64,000 bases of DNA, taken from the NCBI GenBank assembly GCA_964017185.1, contig OZ024878.1, forward strand, positions 650,501-714,500, given 5' to 3'. Under the pieces are notes generated by a model. The model was given only the letters and a program-made list of their open reading frames with translations. It had not been told where the DNA came from and searched no databases. This stretch comes from Rugalucina vietnamica (lineage: Eukaryota; Mollusca; Bivalvia; Lucinida; Lucinidae). The translations under genes were made by a program, and so were the position numbers. The first letter of the stretch is position 1; each line of letters starts with the position of its first letter. Positions 42,345 to 55,900 of this stretch are shown here, one piece after another.

Positions 42345-42861
42345 TAGGCAAGGTACTGGACAGGATCCAGATCAAGTTCTCATTTTCCAACTGGTTTTTA
42401 ATCATGTTGTAAAATTCTTGATAAATATTTAAGAATAAAGTATTTTTACAGTTTTTCTGTGTTTAACTGCTATAAAACCAATTTTAAACTGTCATGCTAA
42501 ATATTGATATGGCTGCTTTAGCTTGCTCACTTTAGTCGGCTCCATTTAGAAAAGTACATCACACTTGGTTACACCAGTTTTGAAACACCAGCATGGTGGG
42601 CATGTTCTGAATCACCTATCATGAAAACATCTCCATGTGAAACTTAGTCCTCCAAACCTATAGTAAAAATGAGGTTTGATGAGGTAAAGAGAAAAAATCA
42701 GTAATACCTATAATTATGTACATGTAATTGAATAGCCACAGATGGTGATTAGTATCAAGAGAATCAACCTAATTAACCTTTATTTCATGAAAGTAAGACA
42801 AATGGTTAAAGGAATTAAGATTAAGGCAAAAATATGAACTTAAATGGATATAATTAATATA

Positions 42862-43649
42862 TACTCAGCGTCAATGAAAAGTTACCACCACTAAAATTTC
42901 GATAATTTGAAAAATATTAAATTTCTTTCAAAAATTGCAGTTTCATTCATGATTCTGATCAACAACAAATTGATTTAGAGACATTCAACAGTTCCACTTG
43001 CCCTGGAACTATGGTGCATGTGCAGGGCTTTTCCTGATCTTTTTGGGAAATTTTTGGTACCGATGAAATTGGGAAAAATTGTGTGATTTGGGGGAGAAAA
43101 TAGTGCAATTTTTAGCAAAATTGGGAGGTTTACCTTTTAAATTGGGAGTTTTCTGCTAATTGGGAATGTTCCAGGTCAATTGGGAATTTTTTCAGCCGAC
43201 TGGGAAAAAATTTGGTACCGGAAACCGGACCCAGTTTTGTATAGAGAAAAAGCCCTGATGTGAAACGTGCAATTTTCTGCATTTTTGAGAACTAGAAAAA
43301 CACTATTGTCACAAGCCATTATGTCTTCTCATGCCTCTAACACCCAAAGTGAAAACACCACCAAATTGGTTTAATTTTTTTGCATTGACTGCCGGAATAG
43401 AGGACCTTACATTTAGGTAGTACACAAATTTTGCATTTCCCCATACATTTTAATGGAAGCTTCAGACATTTGTCAAGGACTGTGTATAATCGGTTCGGCT
43501 GTGATGAGCACAATTTTCAATAGCAAAAGTGGATGGCATCCTATGCCATGAAAGCTGAAGTATCAGCAGTTGTCTTTACAGAATGAATTAAATATTGTCA
43601 TGTGTTAATTGAACCCGATTTACTTGTAACTTTTCATTGACGGCAAGTA
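42862..43649. mobile_element. Tc1/mariner-type non-autonomous element
   Basis: Terminal inverted repeats TACTCAGCGTCAATGAAAAG and CTTTTCATTGACGGCAAGTA, TA at each side. No transposase frame. Carries the nested element 43023-43257. Confidence 0.65.
43023..43257. mobile_element. CAGGG-end MITE with 5-bp TSD
   Basis: Ends CAGGGCTTTTCC / GAAAAAGCCCTG, flanked by ATGTG on both sides (43018-43022, 43258-43262). Interior is a run of ATTGGGA(A/G) motifs. Confidence 0.75.
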
Positions 43650-44488
43650 TACATGTATATTGATAATTGCCCAGGTGTGTGGGCAGATGAACCCCTGGGG
43701 TCCATTTTTTTTCAGAATCATAACTATTGTGTCCAATTCACAATTTCCTGCAAGATTTCTTTCCCTTTAAATGACATTTTTTCCCCATTGTAAGGCTATG
43801 GGAGCTTAGTATTGAACTCCGGGGCAGGGCCATTTTTTACCCCAGGGGCATGGTTAGCAGGACTTATGCAGTCTTTGTGAAAAGTGCTATTTTGCTATTT
43901 TAGCCATGGCGGCCATCTTGGTCATGTGACCTTGATCATTTATACAAACTTTCATTGCCCCTTCTTAAGGATGCTCCATATGAAATTTGGCTTTCAAGTT
44001 TGCTTGGCCTTGATTGGCCAAGCGGTTTCAGATAAGATCTTTTCATATTATTGTAATATACATGTATATTGCCCCAGGGTGGGTGCAGACCAACCCCTGG
44101 GGTCGAATTTTTTTTTTTCAGAAACATTATCTTCAGTCTATTTGCCCATTTTCTGCAAGTTTTACCTTTCAAATGACATTTCAACAATTTTCTCCATTCA
44201 AATGCATGGGTAACCTATGTTGACCTTGCAGTAAAATAGGTGAAGGTCATAATTTACACATTGTAGTACTCCAGTCCCCGAAGCTTCAAGCTAAGTTTCG
44301 TTGAAATTGGTCCAGTGGTTCCGGACAATTGTACAGGGTTTTTACCATATATGGGCATGGCGGCCATCTTACGTGACCTGGATTATTTATAAATGCATTG
44401 ATTCCCCTTTCCCATAGATGCTTCCTATAAAATTTGGCTTTGATTGGCCAAGTGGTTTCAAAGATCTTTGAATATTATTGTAATATTA

Positions 44489-44648
44489 AACAGTTATTTC
44501 ATGGGTGTTTGGTAAATAGTCAAAACTATTGCCCCGAGGTGACGAGGATGACCATGATGGACTATTGCCCGAGGGCAGTAGTCCATCATTGTCATCCGAG
44601 GGGCAAATGTTTGGACTATTTATCAAACACCCATGAAATAACTGTTAT
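44489..44648. mobile_element. 160-bp near-perfect hairpin element
   Basis: Left arm CAGTTATTTCATGGGTGTTT, right arm AAACACCCATGAAATAACTG; inner arms GATGGACTATTGCCC / GGGCAGTAGTCCATC. Inserted in a family C core. Confidence 0.75.
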
Positions 44649-44844
44649 TAACCAACCATAACTGATATACTAGAGACCATGGCGTCTGACCTTTCGTACC
44701 AGTTCAAAATCAAATTGGACTTTGAGGTCGACAATTTGCTATCAAAAAGCTGTTCAGTCTGTCCATATTGTGTTTTCAAATATCACCTATCTGTTCTCCG
44801 ATTTAGTTATTTTATAACATCTAGCAGCTTATTCTATAAAATCT

Positions 44845-45062
44845 TGTGAGCTGGGTACCAGGCCATGGTATAGTTATATCCAAAACTATGGACCAGTCCG
44901 GGCATGTGTAGTTGAGGCCAGCTGGTGAATATAAGAAACTTGCTATAGCTCTGATATCTATTGAGATGGGTACCAGACCATTGTATATTATCTTTTGAGC
45001 TGGGTACCAGGCCATGGTATAGTCCCATGTTATATCCAAAACTATGGACCAGTCAGAGGCCA
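44845..45062. repeat. Local duplication of about 150 bp
   Basis: GAGCTGGGTACCAGGCCATG and ATATCCAAAACTATGGACCA occur at about 44849 and again at about 44998; the motif GGTACCAG also recurs at 44971. Confidence 0.65.
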
Positions 45063-45400
45063 ACTCATGATATAGCGAAAAATATGCTATTACTCTATAT
45101 ATAGTAGGTTGGGTAATAAACATGTATATTGCCCCGGGGTGGGGGCAGACCAACCCCTGGGGTCCACTTTTTTCCAGAATCACATATCTTCAGTCCTTTG
45201 CCAATTTCCTGCCAGTTTTCCCTTTCAAATGACATTTTAACAATGTTCCCTCTTTAAATGGATGGGCTACCTATGTTGACCTTGCTGTACCTAGAACGGT
45301 CATAAATTAATTTATAAACAGAGTAGTACTCCAGTTCCCGATGCTTCATGCCAAGTTTCTCTGAAATCAGTCCAGTGGTTCCGGAGAATTTTGATGGGTT

Positions 45401-45914
45401 CAGTACCTTAATTAGGCTGCGTATTTGCGTAATTACCCAATTAAAATATGAAAAAATGCAATTAATAACGATCTGGTAGCGTAAGAAAACGCAAAAGAAA
45501 TCGCCGATACGCAATACCGGAAAAATCAATTGCGTACCGGTTTTTATCGGTGTGCGTTGCACAACGGCTTAAGCCGTCTACATTAAACAAAAATGTCATT
45601 GGACATGCGCAAATGGATCGATTGGAAGCCATTTCTTTTCTGTTTTTTCGTTGGTTGACTGCAATTTTAGTTAATTCTCTCAACCAATCAATGTTTCCCT
45701 TTTATTTTATGCTATGCAAAAGCGAAAGTAGAAGAAAATAAGGAAAGTACACCTCGAACATCATTTTTACCAAATTGTTTTCCATTTTACCCAATTGATT
45801 GAAAATAGAGTGTGTAACAGAATTGAACTTACCCAATTAAAATTCCAGATACGCAATTGAATGAAAAAGGGGTGCGTAAATACCCTATAGGCTAAAAAAT
45901 TAATTAAGGTACTG
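45401..45914. mobile_element. CAGTACCTTAATTA MITE with 5-bp TSD
   Basis: 514 bp; ends CAGTACCTTAATTA / TAATTAAGGTACTG, flanked by GGGTT (45396-45400, 45915-45919). Many ACCCAATT and GCGTA motifs inside. Inserted in a family C core. Confidence 0.85.
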
Positions 45915-46231
45915 GGGTTTTTACCATATATATGGGCGTGGCAGTCATGTGACCTGAATTATTTATAAACACATTGGTTCCCCCTTCCCATAGTCTATAT
46001 GATAGATGCTTCATATAAAATTTGGCTTTGATTGGCCAAGCGGTTTCAGAGAAGATATTTGAAGTGTGGACGACGGACGGACGCCGGATCATGGCCGTCC
46101 TATAAGCTCACCTTGTGAGCCCAACGGCTCAGGTGAGGTAAAAATCCCTGGGACTTCTCAAGATCAGCAGAGGAGAAATGCAGAAATATATTAATGACCA
46201 AATGTTTTTGAAAGAAGTGTGCTAGCTATTA

Positions 46232-46495
46232 TGCACCAGTCATTTGTAACCACTGCCCCCCTACCTAAGTAGGGGAAGGATGGGGGATAGCTGGGCTAAA
46301 GTGCTGGGTAACTGCTTTTTTAATGTCCAGGCAGTGCAGGGGAAATGACGGATATATAGATCCTTGCCCCAGGGAGATTTTCTATTGCGAAGGGCATGGC
46401 AAAGAGCATAGTTTAGACCTCTGGGGATAGGGTCTAAAGCAGGGCACAGGCCTTCTCCGTAGGTGGGGGAGCAGTGGTTACAACTGACAGGTGCA
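46232..46495. mobile_element. TTA-flanked MITE, complete copy
   Basis: 264 bp; TGCACCAGTCATTTGTAACC left and GGTTACAACTGACAGGTGCA right, TTA on each side. Same family as the element split at 31740-38900. Confidence 0.75.
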
Positions 46496-46697
46496 TTATC
46501 ATTGTGGGATTGCTGCCTTGTGACCAACACCACCATAAATCATTCAAGCTATGGTGCCCAGTTTAAAGGTTATAACAAAACCTTTCAGGCACATAGTCGT
46601 AAGTCCGATCTTGGAAACATCTTTGACCTTAAAAGTCAACATTTTCACCATTTGAAGGTACTAGAAATGACAATTTGAGTCCATAAAATCTACCACA

Positions 46698-46703
46698 TTT
46701 ATT
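46698..46703 (-). terminator. Candidate poly(A) signal for PTMA-like gene
   Basis: AATAAA on the minus strand, 142 bp after the stop codon at 46845. Confidence 0.55.
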
Positions 46704-46844
46704 TCACAAGATTTCCAACTTCTAAAACAATATGTCAACATGAGAAAATTTGGCTGCACTTGATTTTAAATATATGTATAAGATGAAACACAGATGTAGA
46801 TGAGAAAGAGAGACCATGATGATATGCTACAACGTCCAACAAGT

Positions 46845-46987
46845 CTATGCAGATTCACTTTGTTCTGATTTTTCCTCTGATTTTTCTTCTGTTTTTTCAT
46901 CTGTTTTTGTTTTCTTTGTGGGACTGGATTCCTCTGTGTCTGCGGCTTCCTCATCCTCTAATGCTCTTTTCTCTGATTGAGATTCTT
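46845..46987 (-). CDS. PTMA: PTMA exon 4 (NLS and stop)
   Basis: Acceptor GTTTTTTCAG, stop TAG at 46845-46847. Encodes the KR...KKTKTDEK bipartite-type basic motif and a KSEEKSEQSESA tail. Confidence 0.82.
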
Positions 46988-49900
46988 CTGAAAAAACAAT
47001 ATATGGTTAAGCTGGGTAAACCTTGTAAAAGGTTGGTCAGACGACGTTTTTATTAGTCCCCTTTTAAACTTGAGCTTCAACATTTGCTGTTGAAAACTGA
47101 ACTGAATATCTTGTCTTATTTACTTAAATGATGGGCAAAACACTACTAAATTGGCACATTTCCAAGGATTATTTTTGGGGAGAATGTCAGCGGTTTGATC
47201 ATTTTTTGGCCAAAATCTCATTGAAATTTGCTAAATGATAGGAAAATCTCGCCAAATTTGTTAAAATGAGCGGCTTGAGCGATTTTCTCATATTTCAGGG
47301 CCAGAAAAAACCCTGCCCATGGGATTTTTTGACAGTTTTGGGAGAAGCCCTAGAGCCTTTCTAATTGGGAAAATTAGCAACAACATTCAAAGTTGATAAT
47401 ATTTTCCAAGTTGACATAGGTAGCTATGGAAATTCAATCAGAATCATTAAATAATAACTTGAAATCAAAGTTAAAATACAATTTCAAACGACAGAGTTTG
47501 AATTGCACTATGTATGAAACTGTTGAAAAAAATATTTTCATCTGTGATTGGGATTTTTTTTTCCTCCAGATTACATATGGAATGGGGCCTTACTTCGGCC
47601 CCTGAGACACGTGAAAAAAATCTCTGCTGCCCTTATACTACATCATGTATAGCAACAGTATAATTCTATATATGGGTGTACATGAACAATCATATATATA
47701 TGCAAAGTCTTAGGCCTGAATTAAAAAATTATTTGTTTGTCCTTTACCTACCCAGCATTTTAGTCTTGGGTAGGTAGGTAGGAAAATTATTATATTATAT
47801 TTTGCTTTCTCTAGAAAATAGAAAGTTAACTTTTGACAGTTTAGTCTTAGTAGTAAGGGCCACCTTTTATTTTGCTTAAAAACTACATGTAATGTAAGCC
47901 AAGTATGAATTTAAATGAATATATATTTCACAAAAATAAGTGTACTGATTTTCCAAGAAAGGCAAATTAAACAATGTATACTATCATTTGAATGTCTAAT
48001 AAACCAAAATTATGCCAACTAACATAAATTGCAGCCACAGGAAAATAAAAATATTTTTCCTCAGGAAACTGCAATATAATTTTTTGAGTAGGGGGTTAAA
48101 TTGTGGGTAGGTAGGTAAAGGACAAACAAACAAAATTTTATTTTCAGCCTTATTTGCATCTTGCCATTAGACAGGGTAACATTGTTTCCGCTTTAATAAA
48201 AATGTTATGTGTGTGAATGTCTGCATTACAGTCAAACATCTTGCGGAATATCTACAATGCAATGGCGGAAAGCTGGCCGTTATCTATGGTTTCAACAACT
48301 TAAATTCAGTTGATTGTGTGTTAGAATGAAAACAGGTCAGCTCGTGTGTGAATACTGATTTAATAATGCAGTTTGTCGGTCAGTTGTAAGAATATAAATC
48401 ACTCACGATACATGCTCGTGATTTATTCTTTACAACGGACCTCTAAACAAAATTATTACTGACAAATAAGTGCTAGAGCTTATCTATAATAGTGTTTCCC
48501 CCAGCCTTAAAAAAGGGCATGGTAAGGTTGCTAAAAAAAGGGCACTTTCAGCGCGCGGCAGCACGTCTAAAGGGCACTTTCAGCACGCGACAATAAGCAA
48601 AGGGGCACCTTTTAAAGTGATCTATGGCATGCTGGGAGGGCACATTTAAGCACAGTCATTAGATTTAACACTGTTGTTATATTACTCTGTAATTTGCTTT
48701 TCAGCTTTTGTTCTTCCCTCAATTTCCATATTTCAGGATTCTCTTTTACCACAGAAAAATTAGAAAATTTCTTTTCCCTCACTTTACTTTAATACTGACT
48801 TAACTATGCTTGACAAAATAAGAGATATCATAACCTCAAGATTTGTTTTCAGTGTAAACTATTGGCACACTTTTATTACCAGGTAGGACATTCAATTTTC
48901 ACACCTTTTCTGATTAACAGCTGTTTTGGTGTCATATTGGGTATTTCCATTGAGTAATTATCAATATTTGTCACTGCAATTAAGTGACAATAAACAAAGG
49001 ATTAAAGCAATCCAAATAACTGTGGAAGACATGATCATAAATTTTGCCAAATTTGTTGCTGCAGATTTCATACAAAAAATCTTGTAACTTCCTTATTTTT
49101 TGTCTGATTTTGACAAACTTTTTACCAAAATGTAGGGCACAGAATGTAGATTCAGAAAAAGGGCATGGCGCTGGGAAAAAGGGCATGGCGCTGGAGAAAA
49201 GGGGCATGGCGCGGCGCCATAGTAAAAGTGGCTAGGGGAAACACTATATAAATTTCAGCAAATAATGACCCTGCATAAAATACCTGTTGATTCTGTGGCA
49301 TTTTGATTTACATTTTCTTCCTTTTCTTGACTGGTGCCATTTTCTTCCTTGGTCTCTTCTTTTTCATCCTGAGCCTACAAAAACGATAAAGAAACTGCAT
49401 TTCTGCATTTCAATTTTTCTTTTAATCAGCAGCAAAATGAATTTTAAAATAAAAATGGCCTACTGATTAACCATGACCCAATTTGAAGTCCCTTGAAAGG
49501 GTATGGTCATTTTGCAAGCAGCATAAATATCCAGTCAACTTGATATATATAGCGTAAAGGGACCAGTGATCGATCAAAAATAGCAATGTTTGATAGATTT
49601 GCGGATCAGACATGCATTGCAGAATGCATGTGTACATACCATATCGAAGCTTGAACCTTCGCCATGTTTTTCAATATGCAGGGATTTTTTTCGGGTGTCT
49701 CAGGGGCCGAAATAAGGCCCCATTCCCAATGACACGGCTAACAAACCTTTAAATGCGTAACCGCCGGTTAAGAAAAAAAATCCGATTCACGCCCTTCCGG
49801 TTCCGCATATGAAGACCAAGAAAAGGTAAACAAAACATACACTACCAGATTCGATTGATGATTATATTTTAGTACAGAAATATATCGATTATCTATGAAT

Positions 49901-52900
49901 GCTATTTTGTCACTTATTTACTATTGTAAGTCAGCACCAAAGTAACTCGCAAAATTATTTGATGGTCTTTGAGTTATTCATTCCCTTCTTCTATTCTGGT
50001 GTTCCAACAGGGCCAAAGTCGGCGAAATACAACTAAAAATTGGACAATTTGTTGGTAAATATCATATTTTAGTGATTGTTCCTCGACAAATTTACAGATA
50101 TGTATTAACTAAATTGCATCTGATGTCTGTGCCAGTATTTCGTTGTGTTAGTGCCCGGCATTATCGATTTGAAGGAAAGGAAAAGATGGGTACGCATTTA
50201 ATCATTAAAATATGAAGGATATATTTCAAGATACGTTTGAAAACCTCAACCTGTTCAAGTTATGGTATTTATACCCCTGTAAAGTGTTTTGAAAGACATA
50301 AAACCAAGAAAAAACAAATTAATGTATACAGAATGCTGTAAAATCGTCTTCATGAACAGGAATATCATGCATGTGATCTATTGTATTACATGTATTTCAT
50401 AGACAGTTTGTATTATTTTATATCAAACATTTTCACTGCAAATATCACAAACACACCAAATTTGAGTAAGCACCTATTAAGAAATGACGATAGAATGTGA
50501 CAATAATCTTCAGTGTAAAACAATTAACAAAAACAAAAACTTTAATACATGTGTTCTATAATGACTATATTGCTATCATTCTAATGATTAAATTCGTAAC
50601 CGAAATGTTGACACAGCTTTTAACCACATATGCATAGAATGCATTGGCAAGAGGCAAAGAAACTGTCACCAGACCTCACACAATGTTTTAATCATCTGCG
50701 CACTGTATTGCTTTCCGTTAATATGGACGTAATGAGCGGAAATCTAAAAATATCCCTCCGACTGACCCACATTTTCGTCGTGTACAATGCAATCCCAACA
50801 TGTGTTTTGGGGTAGGGAATAAAAATCACGTTTATAAAGAAAAAAAATCGGGAAATCCTTTGGGGTCCAAATTTAGCAATGTCTAACTAATAAAATAGCA
50901 TTGAGAGAATTGTAATATTTGTCTTCGAATCGAAATATTTTACTGGGAAACATGAGTTGCAAAAGTTTGTTTACCTTTTGTTGGTCATCTGATGCGAAAC
51001 CGGAAGGACATGAATCGGATTTCTTTACTTAACCGCGGTTACGCATTTAAAGGTTTGTTAGCCGTGAATGAGATTTAGGTGACTTTTTTCCCAATTTGGA
51101 GAAAAAAAAATCCCAATTACAGCTGAAAATAATTTACTATAGTTCAATTCATTGTGAAACTCAAGTTCTGCTGTTTGAAATGCTGTTAAAGTTTGATTTT
51201 ATGCTATTATTAATGATTCTAAATGCATAAGCTTGGTTAACTATGTCAACTTAGAAAATATTATCAACTTTGAATATTCTGAAAATTTCCCAAATTCGGG
51301 GTTTATGTCGCTAATTTTCCCAATCAGAAAGGCCCTAGGGCCCCTTCCCAAAATTGCCAAAAAAATCCCTGATATGTCAATTTATGACGTCATCACATCA
51401 CGTTCTCAGTGACGTCATTTTAACACACACCACATCATACAGCGTGAATCAAGGTCAGGTGGACCAGTGATCGATCACCTCCTTATTCTCTTTAACACCG
51501 CGGCTAACTTGGAAGGTATGTACATTTTTAGAAAGAATAATCGTTTGCCGATAGCCATGAAACAAAGTTTTGAAATTTTCATCGAGTTATACAAGAAATA
51601 AAGCAGCGAAATGAGGTGGTCGAAAAGCATAAATGCCCATTGAAACAATGGAAAACTGTTGAAAAACTAGCTCGAAAATCACAGAAATCGTCCATTAATC
51701 GCAGCCTTATCCTGTACATTTTGGAATGTGGATCAGATTTGTTTAGTATGCAGTAAAGTTAAAAAATTTAGCCAGTCGGAACGAAAGCAGGTTGTCTCAG
51801 CTTGAAGGATTTATTGAACAATCACCGCTTTTAAGCAGTACAATTAAGACCCCCTCTTCGTAAAGTACCAGAAAATTCAAGATAGAAAAGCCTTTCCAAA
51901 TAAATTTTATTAAGTGTATGTAAGGTAATATAATGCGCTTTAAGTCGAGACTAACATAAGATTTATTTCAGGTATCCTTTGAGAATTAATAGCCGATAAC
52001 CACTGGTTGATCGATCACTGGTCCCTGATCGATCACTGGTCGCCTTACGCTATTCAGTCTTTGTGGAATCTATTTTTTTTTCAGCTGCAGGAGTGCTGTC
52101 TGGTAGACTGCTATGTTGGATAGGACAGTTACACAAAAATTGATGTTGGTGCACTGAACATGCTTGCGCCAAATTGTGTGCCATGTAAGGTGCCTAAATT
52201 TTTAGAAAATCAAGGCATTTTCTCAAAATTATTTTTGCATGAAACTGCAAATGCAATTTAACAATCGGATCAAACAAGCTTTTTCTGGTGCATTAACATC
52301 CGCAAGGTCCCTCGCAGGGTTGGAAGTTTCGTTGGAACTTTCGCATTAAGATTCTCCCAAATGTTTGTTTGTGTTGAGGCTTAACGTCCCAGTCATCAAT
52401 TTTTCAGTCATGTTGGGACGGAGCCAACGCTTCCTGGGTTAAACCAGTACTGTAGGGAGTTCTGCTTCATGTGTCTTGCTCAAGGACACGACACGGTGAC
52501 GCCTGTCAGTGTGAGGATCTAACCCAGGACCTCTCGATTCCGATTCACGCTCTACCACTACGCCACCGTGCTCCCTTACAAGGTTATTGTAATATCATAG
52601 CTTCGGCGAGTGTTAAGTGCTAAAACCCTTTCTGTCTGTGAAGTGTCTTAATTAGGGTACACAAAATTCCAACCACTTGGTCTTGTCTTAACCCGATGCT
52701 CGACTACCAGGCCACGATGCGCCATATAATCTTCCCTGACATTTACAAACTTTCTAATTTCTAGACACTTTTCAAAACTGATAACCTGGTCTTCCTTTAT
52801 TGATTGTAAGCTGGAAGCCAGTAATTATTAAAGTAGCTATGGTCAATGTCCGAACTACTGTCTGAACACCATCTTTCAGAAACTGCATTTTTCAAAATCT

Positions 52901-55900
52901 CACTTTTCTGAAACACCATAAGAAAAATATGACCATGCCATCTTTTTGCGACTCATGAGTCCTAAACAGTGCCACAAAAAGTTTGAAAATCGGATCACTA
53001 ATAAAATAATTATGCCCAAAAAATCATTTTGAACAGGCATTTTGCATGTGCAAGGGAGGTAATCTTAACACCTTAAAACTGAAAATCAAACAAATCTGTG
53101 GAATGATTTTAAGAGTTCGGCGCTGACCTATGCATACAAAACAATTTTGTGTTGGTTTGGTGCATTTATGATGAAAAATAATCAATTTAGATTTTTTTCC
53201 GGGAAACTAGTTACTTCCCTTGCAGGCAATTTTACAATGGAAAAAGCCCTATTCAAAAATATTTTCTTGCATAAAATTTTTATTCGTTAGCCGATTTTCA
53301 AATTTTTTGTGGCACTTTTTAAGACTTTTGAAATGCAAAATAATGACATGCTCATATTTTTCTTGGGGTCTTTCAGAAAAGTGAGATTTTGAAAAATGCA
53401 GTTTCTGGAAGATGGTGTTCAGACAGTAGTCAGAAACCCAGAATGATAGATTTTTGTCTCAAGACATTGTAACTTTCAAGCTTATTTCAAGTTACTTGAC
53501 AGACACCCTTAAAAGACTGATGAAAGTGGTATTTGTACTGAATTAAATACCAGCATCATTACAGTACTGTTTGCAACTACTGTTTACCTTCTCGGCTTCT
53601 TCTACAGCCTTCTTTACATCTTCAACTGTCTTTGTCTTTATTTCCCGAGTTTCTTTTGTCTCAGTGGTAGTCTGGACTTCTTCCCTGGAAAGAGTAACAA
53701 AACATTTGACTCGGCATATTAACCAACGTAATTCAGCTTTTCCTACAAAAGTTTAACTATCTATCTATCTATCTATCTCTATATACTGCCATACGCCCTC
53801 GCGGACGTTTTTGGCAAATGTAAAACTATTTCATATATATCGAGTGCAAGAACGAGCGCAAGAACGGCAAAAAAAACCCTTAACACTAACTTTGGTGAAC
53901 CCTCATTCACCGAAAAATCAACAGTGGAAATCTACATTGACAATACTCCCATAACATGAGAAATCGGGTATTTCTGATGTTTTTGGTTTTGACATTTATG
54001 TTGAAATACCCGATCTCTCATTCACCATCCGCCATCTTGATTAGCAACTTTAGACATCAAGTGATGTCGGAAATCAAATTCAACTTCTACGCCCAATCAG
54101 TTTGAATTACTGGCAGAACGTATTCATATATGTCAAAAAAACCACAAATATTCACTTACCTAAGTCTGACAACTTGTTTTAAAAGGCTTAAAAATACTAT
54201 TTTCAAACGCTCCCATTCACGTAAATGGAAAATGAAACTAGAGTATCCCAGAAATCTTTGCGGTAAAGAAGTTTCATTGTATTTTTGAACGAAACGATTT
54301 TTTTCATTTGTACAGTCCCGAGCTATTTCGGTCCATATTTTTTTTTTCTGATTCCCCATTTTTACAGTATTCGCTGGCTTTCAGCGTAGAAATAACCAAT
54401 ATTGGAAATAAAGGTAACCAGCCCCCCTCCCCTTCCTGACGGGTTCTGGTTACCTGTTTTTCCAATATTGGTTTCCAGAATCGGGAAACAAGAAGTTTCT
54501 GGAAACGGGAACAAGAAACCAGCAAATATTGCAAAAATAGTGAAATAATCACTATGGAAAATCATCAGGAAACCAGAATCCCACTGACCTCAAAGGTCAG
54601 GGGAGTTCTGGTTACCTGTGTTTCCAATATTCATTTTTTTGTAAGCTGGAAACCAACAGATAATGCACAAATGGTGAATATGTCATGAAACATTACTGAA
54701 CTACTCTATAAACGCATTTAATCACAAACTGAACTCTTAATCAAATCATTTGCACCTTGCTACGCATTTTTCTACTGGGTGCAAGCTGTCGAAACATAAG
54801 GGTCTGGGGTTATTGATTACCTGTATAAATTTTTAATAACGATAACATCAATATAATACAGGTATTCAATATCTCTTGATCTTTCAGTCTTTATGGTCAG
54901 AGGGTACTGGTTACCTGTTATTCAAATATTGATTGTTTATGAGCTGGGAACCAGCAGAAAATGTTATAAAAATATATATAGCGTCTCAGTAAATTTTAAC
55001 ATACTTCCACATTACGAAAACTTGCCCATGCAATGTATAGATATTTTTCAAGTTGTAAAATTTGAAAATTTTCAGTAGAAAATTTGTGATATTTTACTTA
55101 TTTTTGCTCAAAACATAGATTGTGGATACACGTTAGAACCACCTCGCCGAGGCGGTTCTAACGAGTATCCACAAACGAGTACCCACAATCTATGTTTTGG
55201 AGCAAAAATAAGAAAAATAGGTTTACCCCTGCATACCCCAGTTTTACTATATAATGTTTAACGGTGATGATGATCCCCTGGGGGGTACTATGATTTTTTC
55301 TCTATACATAGGCTGTGCCTATTTGGGGTGGTCAATATTTTGATTTTTGTTTATTTATTTAGTTATTTATTCTTTTTTAGGAGGGGGGAGGGGGTCAGTG
55401 GGTCAGAAAAAGTAAGGTTTTTTTTTTGGGGGGGGGGGGGTATGTTGATTTTTGCGATATTTTTGTGGGGGTGTTTAGTGTTGAAAAAAAAGAACTTTTT
55501 ATAAATTTTGGTAATTGTTGGTATTTTTTGGGGTGTATGCTCGGAAATTCTGGAATTTTTTGTTGGTTCACCGTCAAACTCGCTATTTTGAGGGGTAGAG
55601 TTAATGCTGGGTTTCAGCATATGTATAAGTAAAATATCAAACTATCCCCTGAATGAGGACCTAAGTGGTTCTGGACCGAATGGATTCATCTAATCTGTAA
55701 TGAATGGCACGAGTAAGTCAATAAAATCACAGAAAGAACTGGCACAGTTAATAACATCAGAAATTTCAGAAGGGTACAACCACAACAACAACAGCAAAAA
55801 CAACAACAACTACAACGACAACATCAGTTAGTATATGAATATGTCCATTATACAGAAAGAGTTATGGACCGAAACGACCCGGTAATATTCGATGGTAATA

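Larger units (their letters stand above)
43650..46138 (-). repeat. Tandem-core element family C, copy 5 (reverse, disrupted)
   Basis: Start hairpin at the right end (AGCTCACCTTGTGAGCCCAA CGGCTCAGGTGAGG, 46105-46138), cores running leftwards, left end truncated against the element at 42862-43649. Interrupted by the hairpin at 44489-44648, local duplications to about 45115, and the MITE at 45401-45914. Confidence 0.8.
49552..52050. mobile_element. Outer TIR element, GCGTAAAGGGACCAGTGATC ends
   Basis: Left GCGTAAAGGGACCAGTGATC GATCA, right TGATCGATCACTGGTCGCCT TACGC, TA on both sides. A second inverted pair of the GACCAGTGATCGATCA motif lies inside (51459-51476 and 52003-52020). Contains the next two elements nested in it. 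Confidence 0.7.

Noticed and set aside
46766..46954. 62-codon Lys/Gln/Asn-rich minus-strand ORF
   Set aside because: It is an out-of-frame reading of PTMA exon 4.
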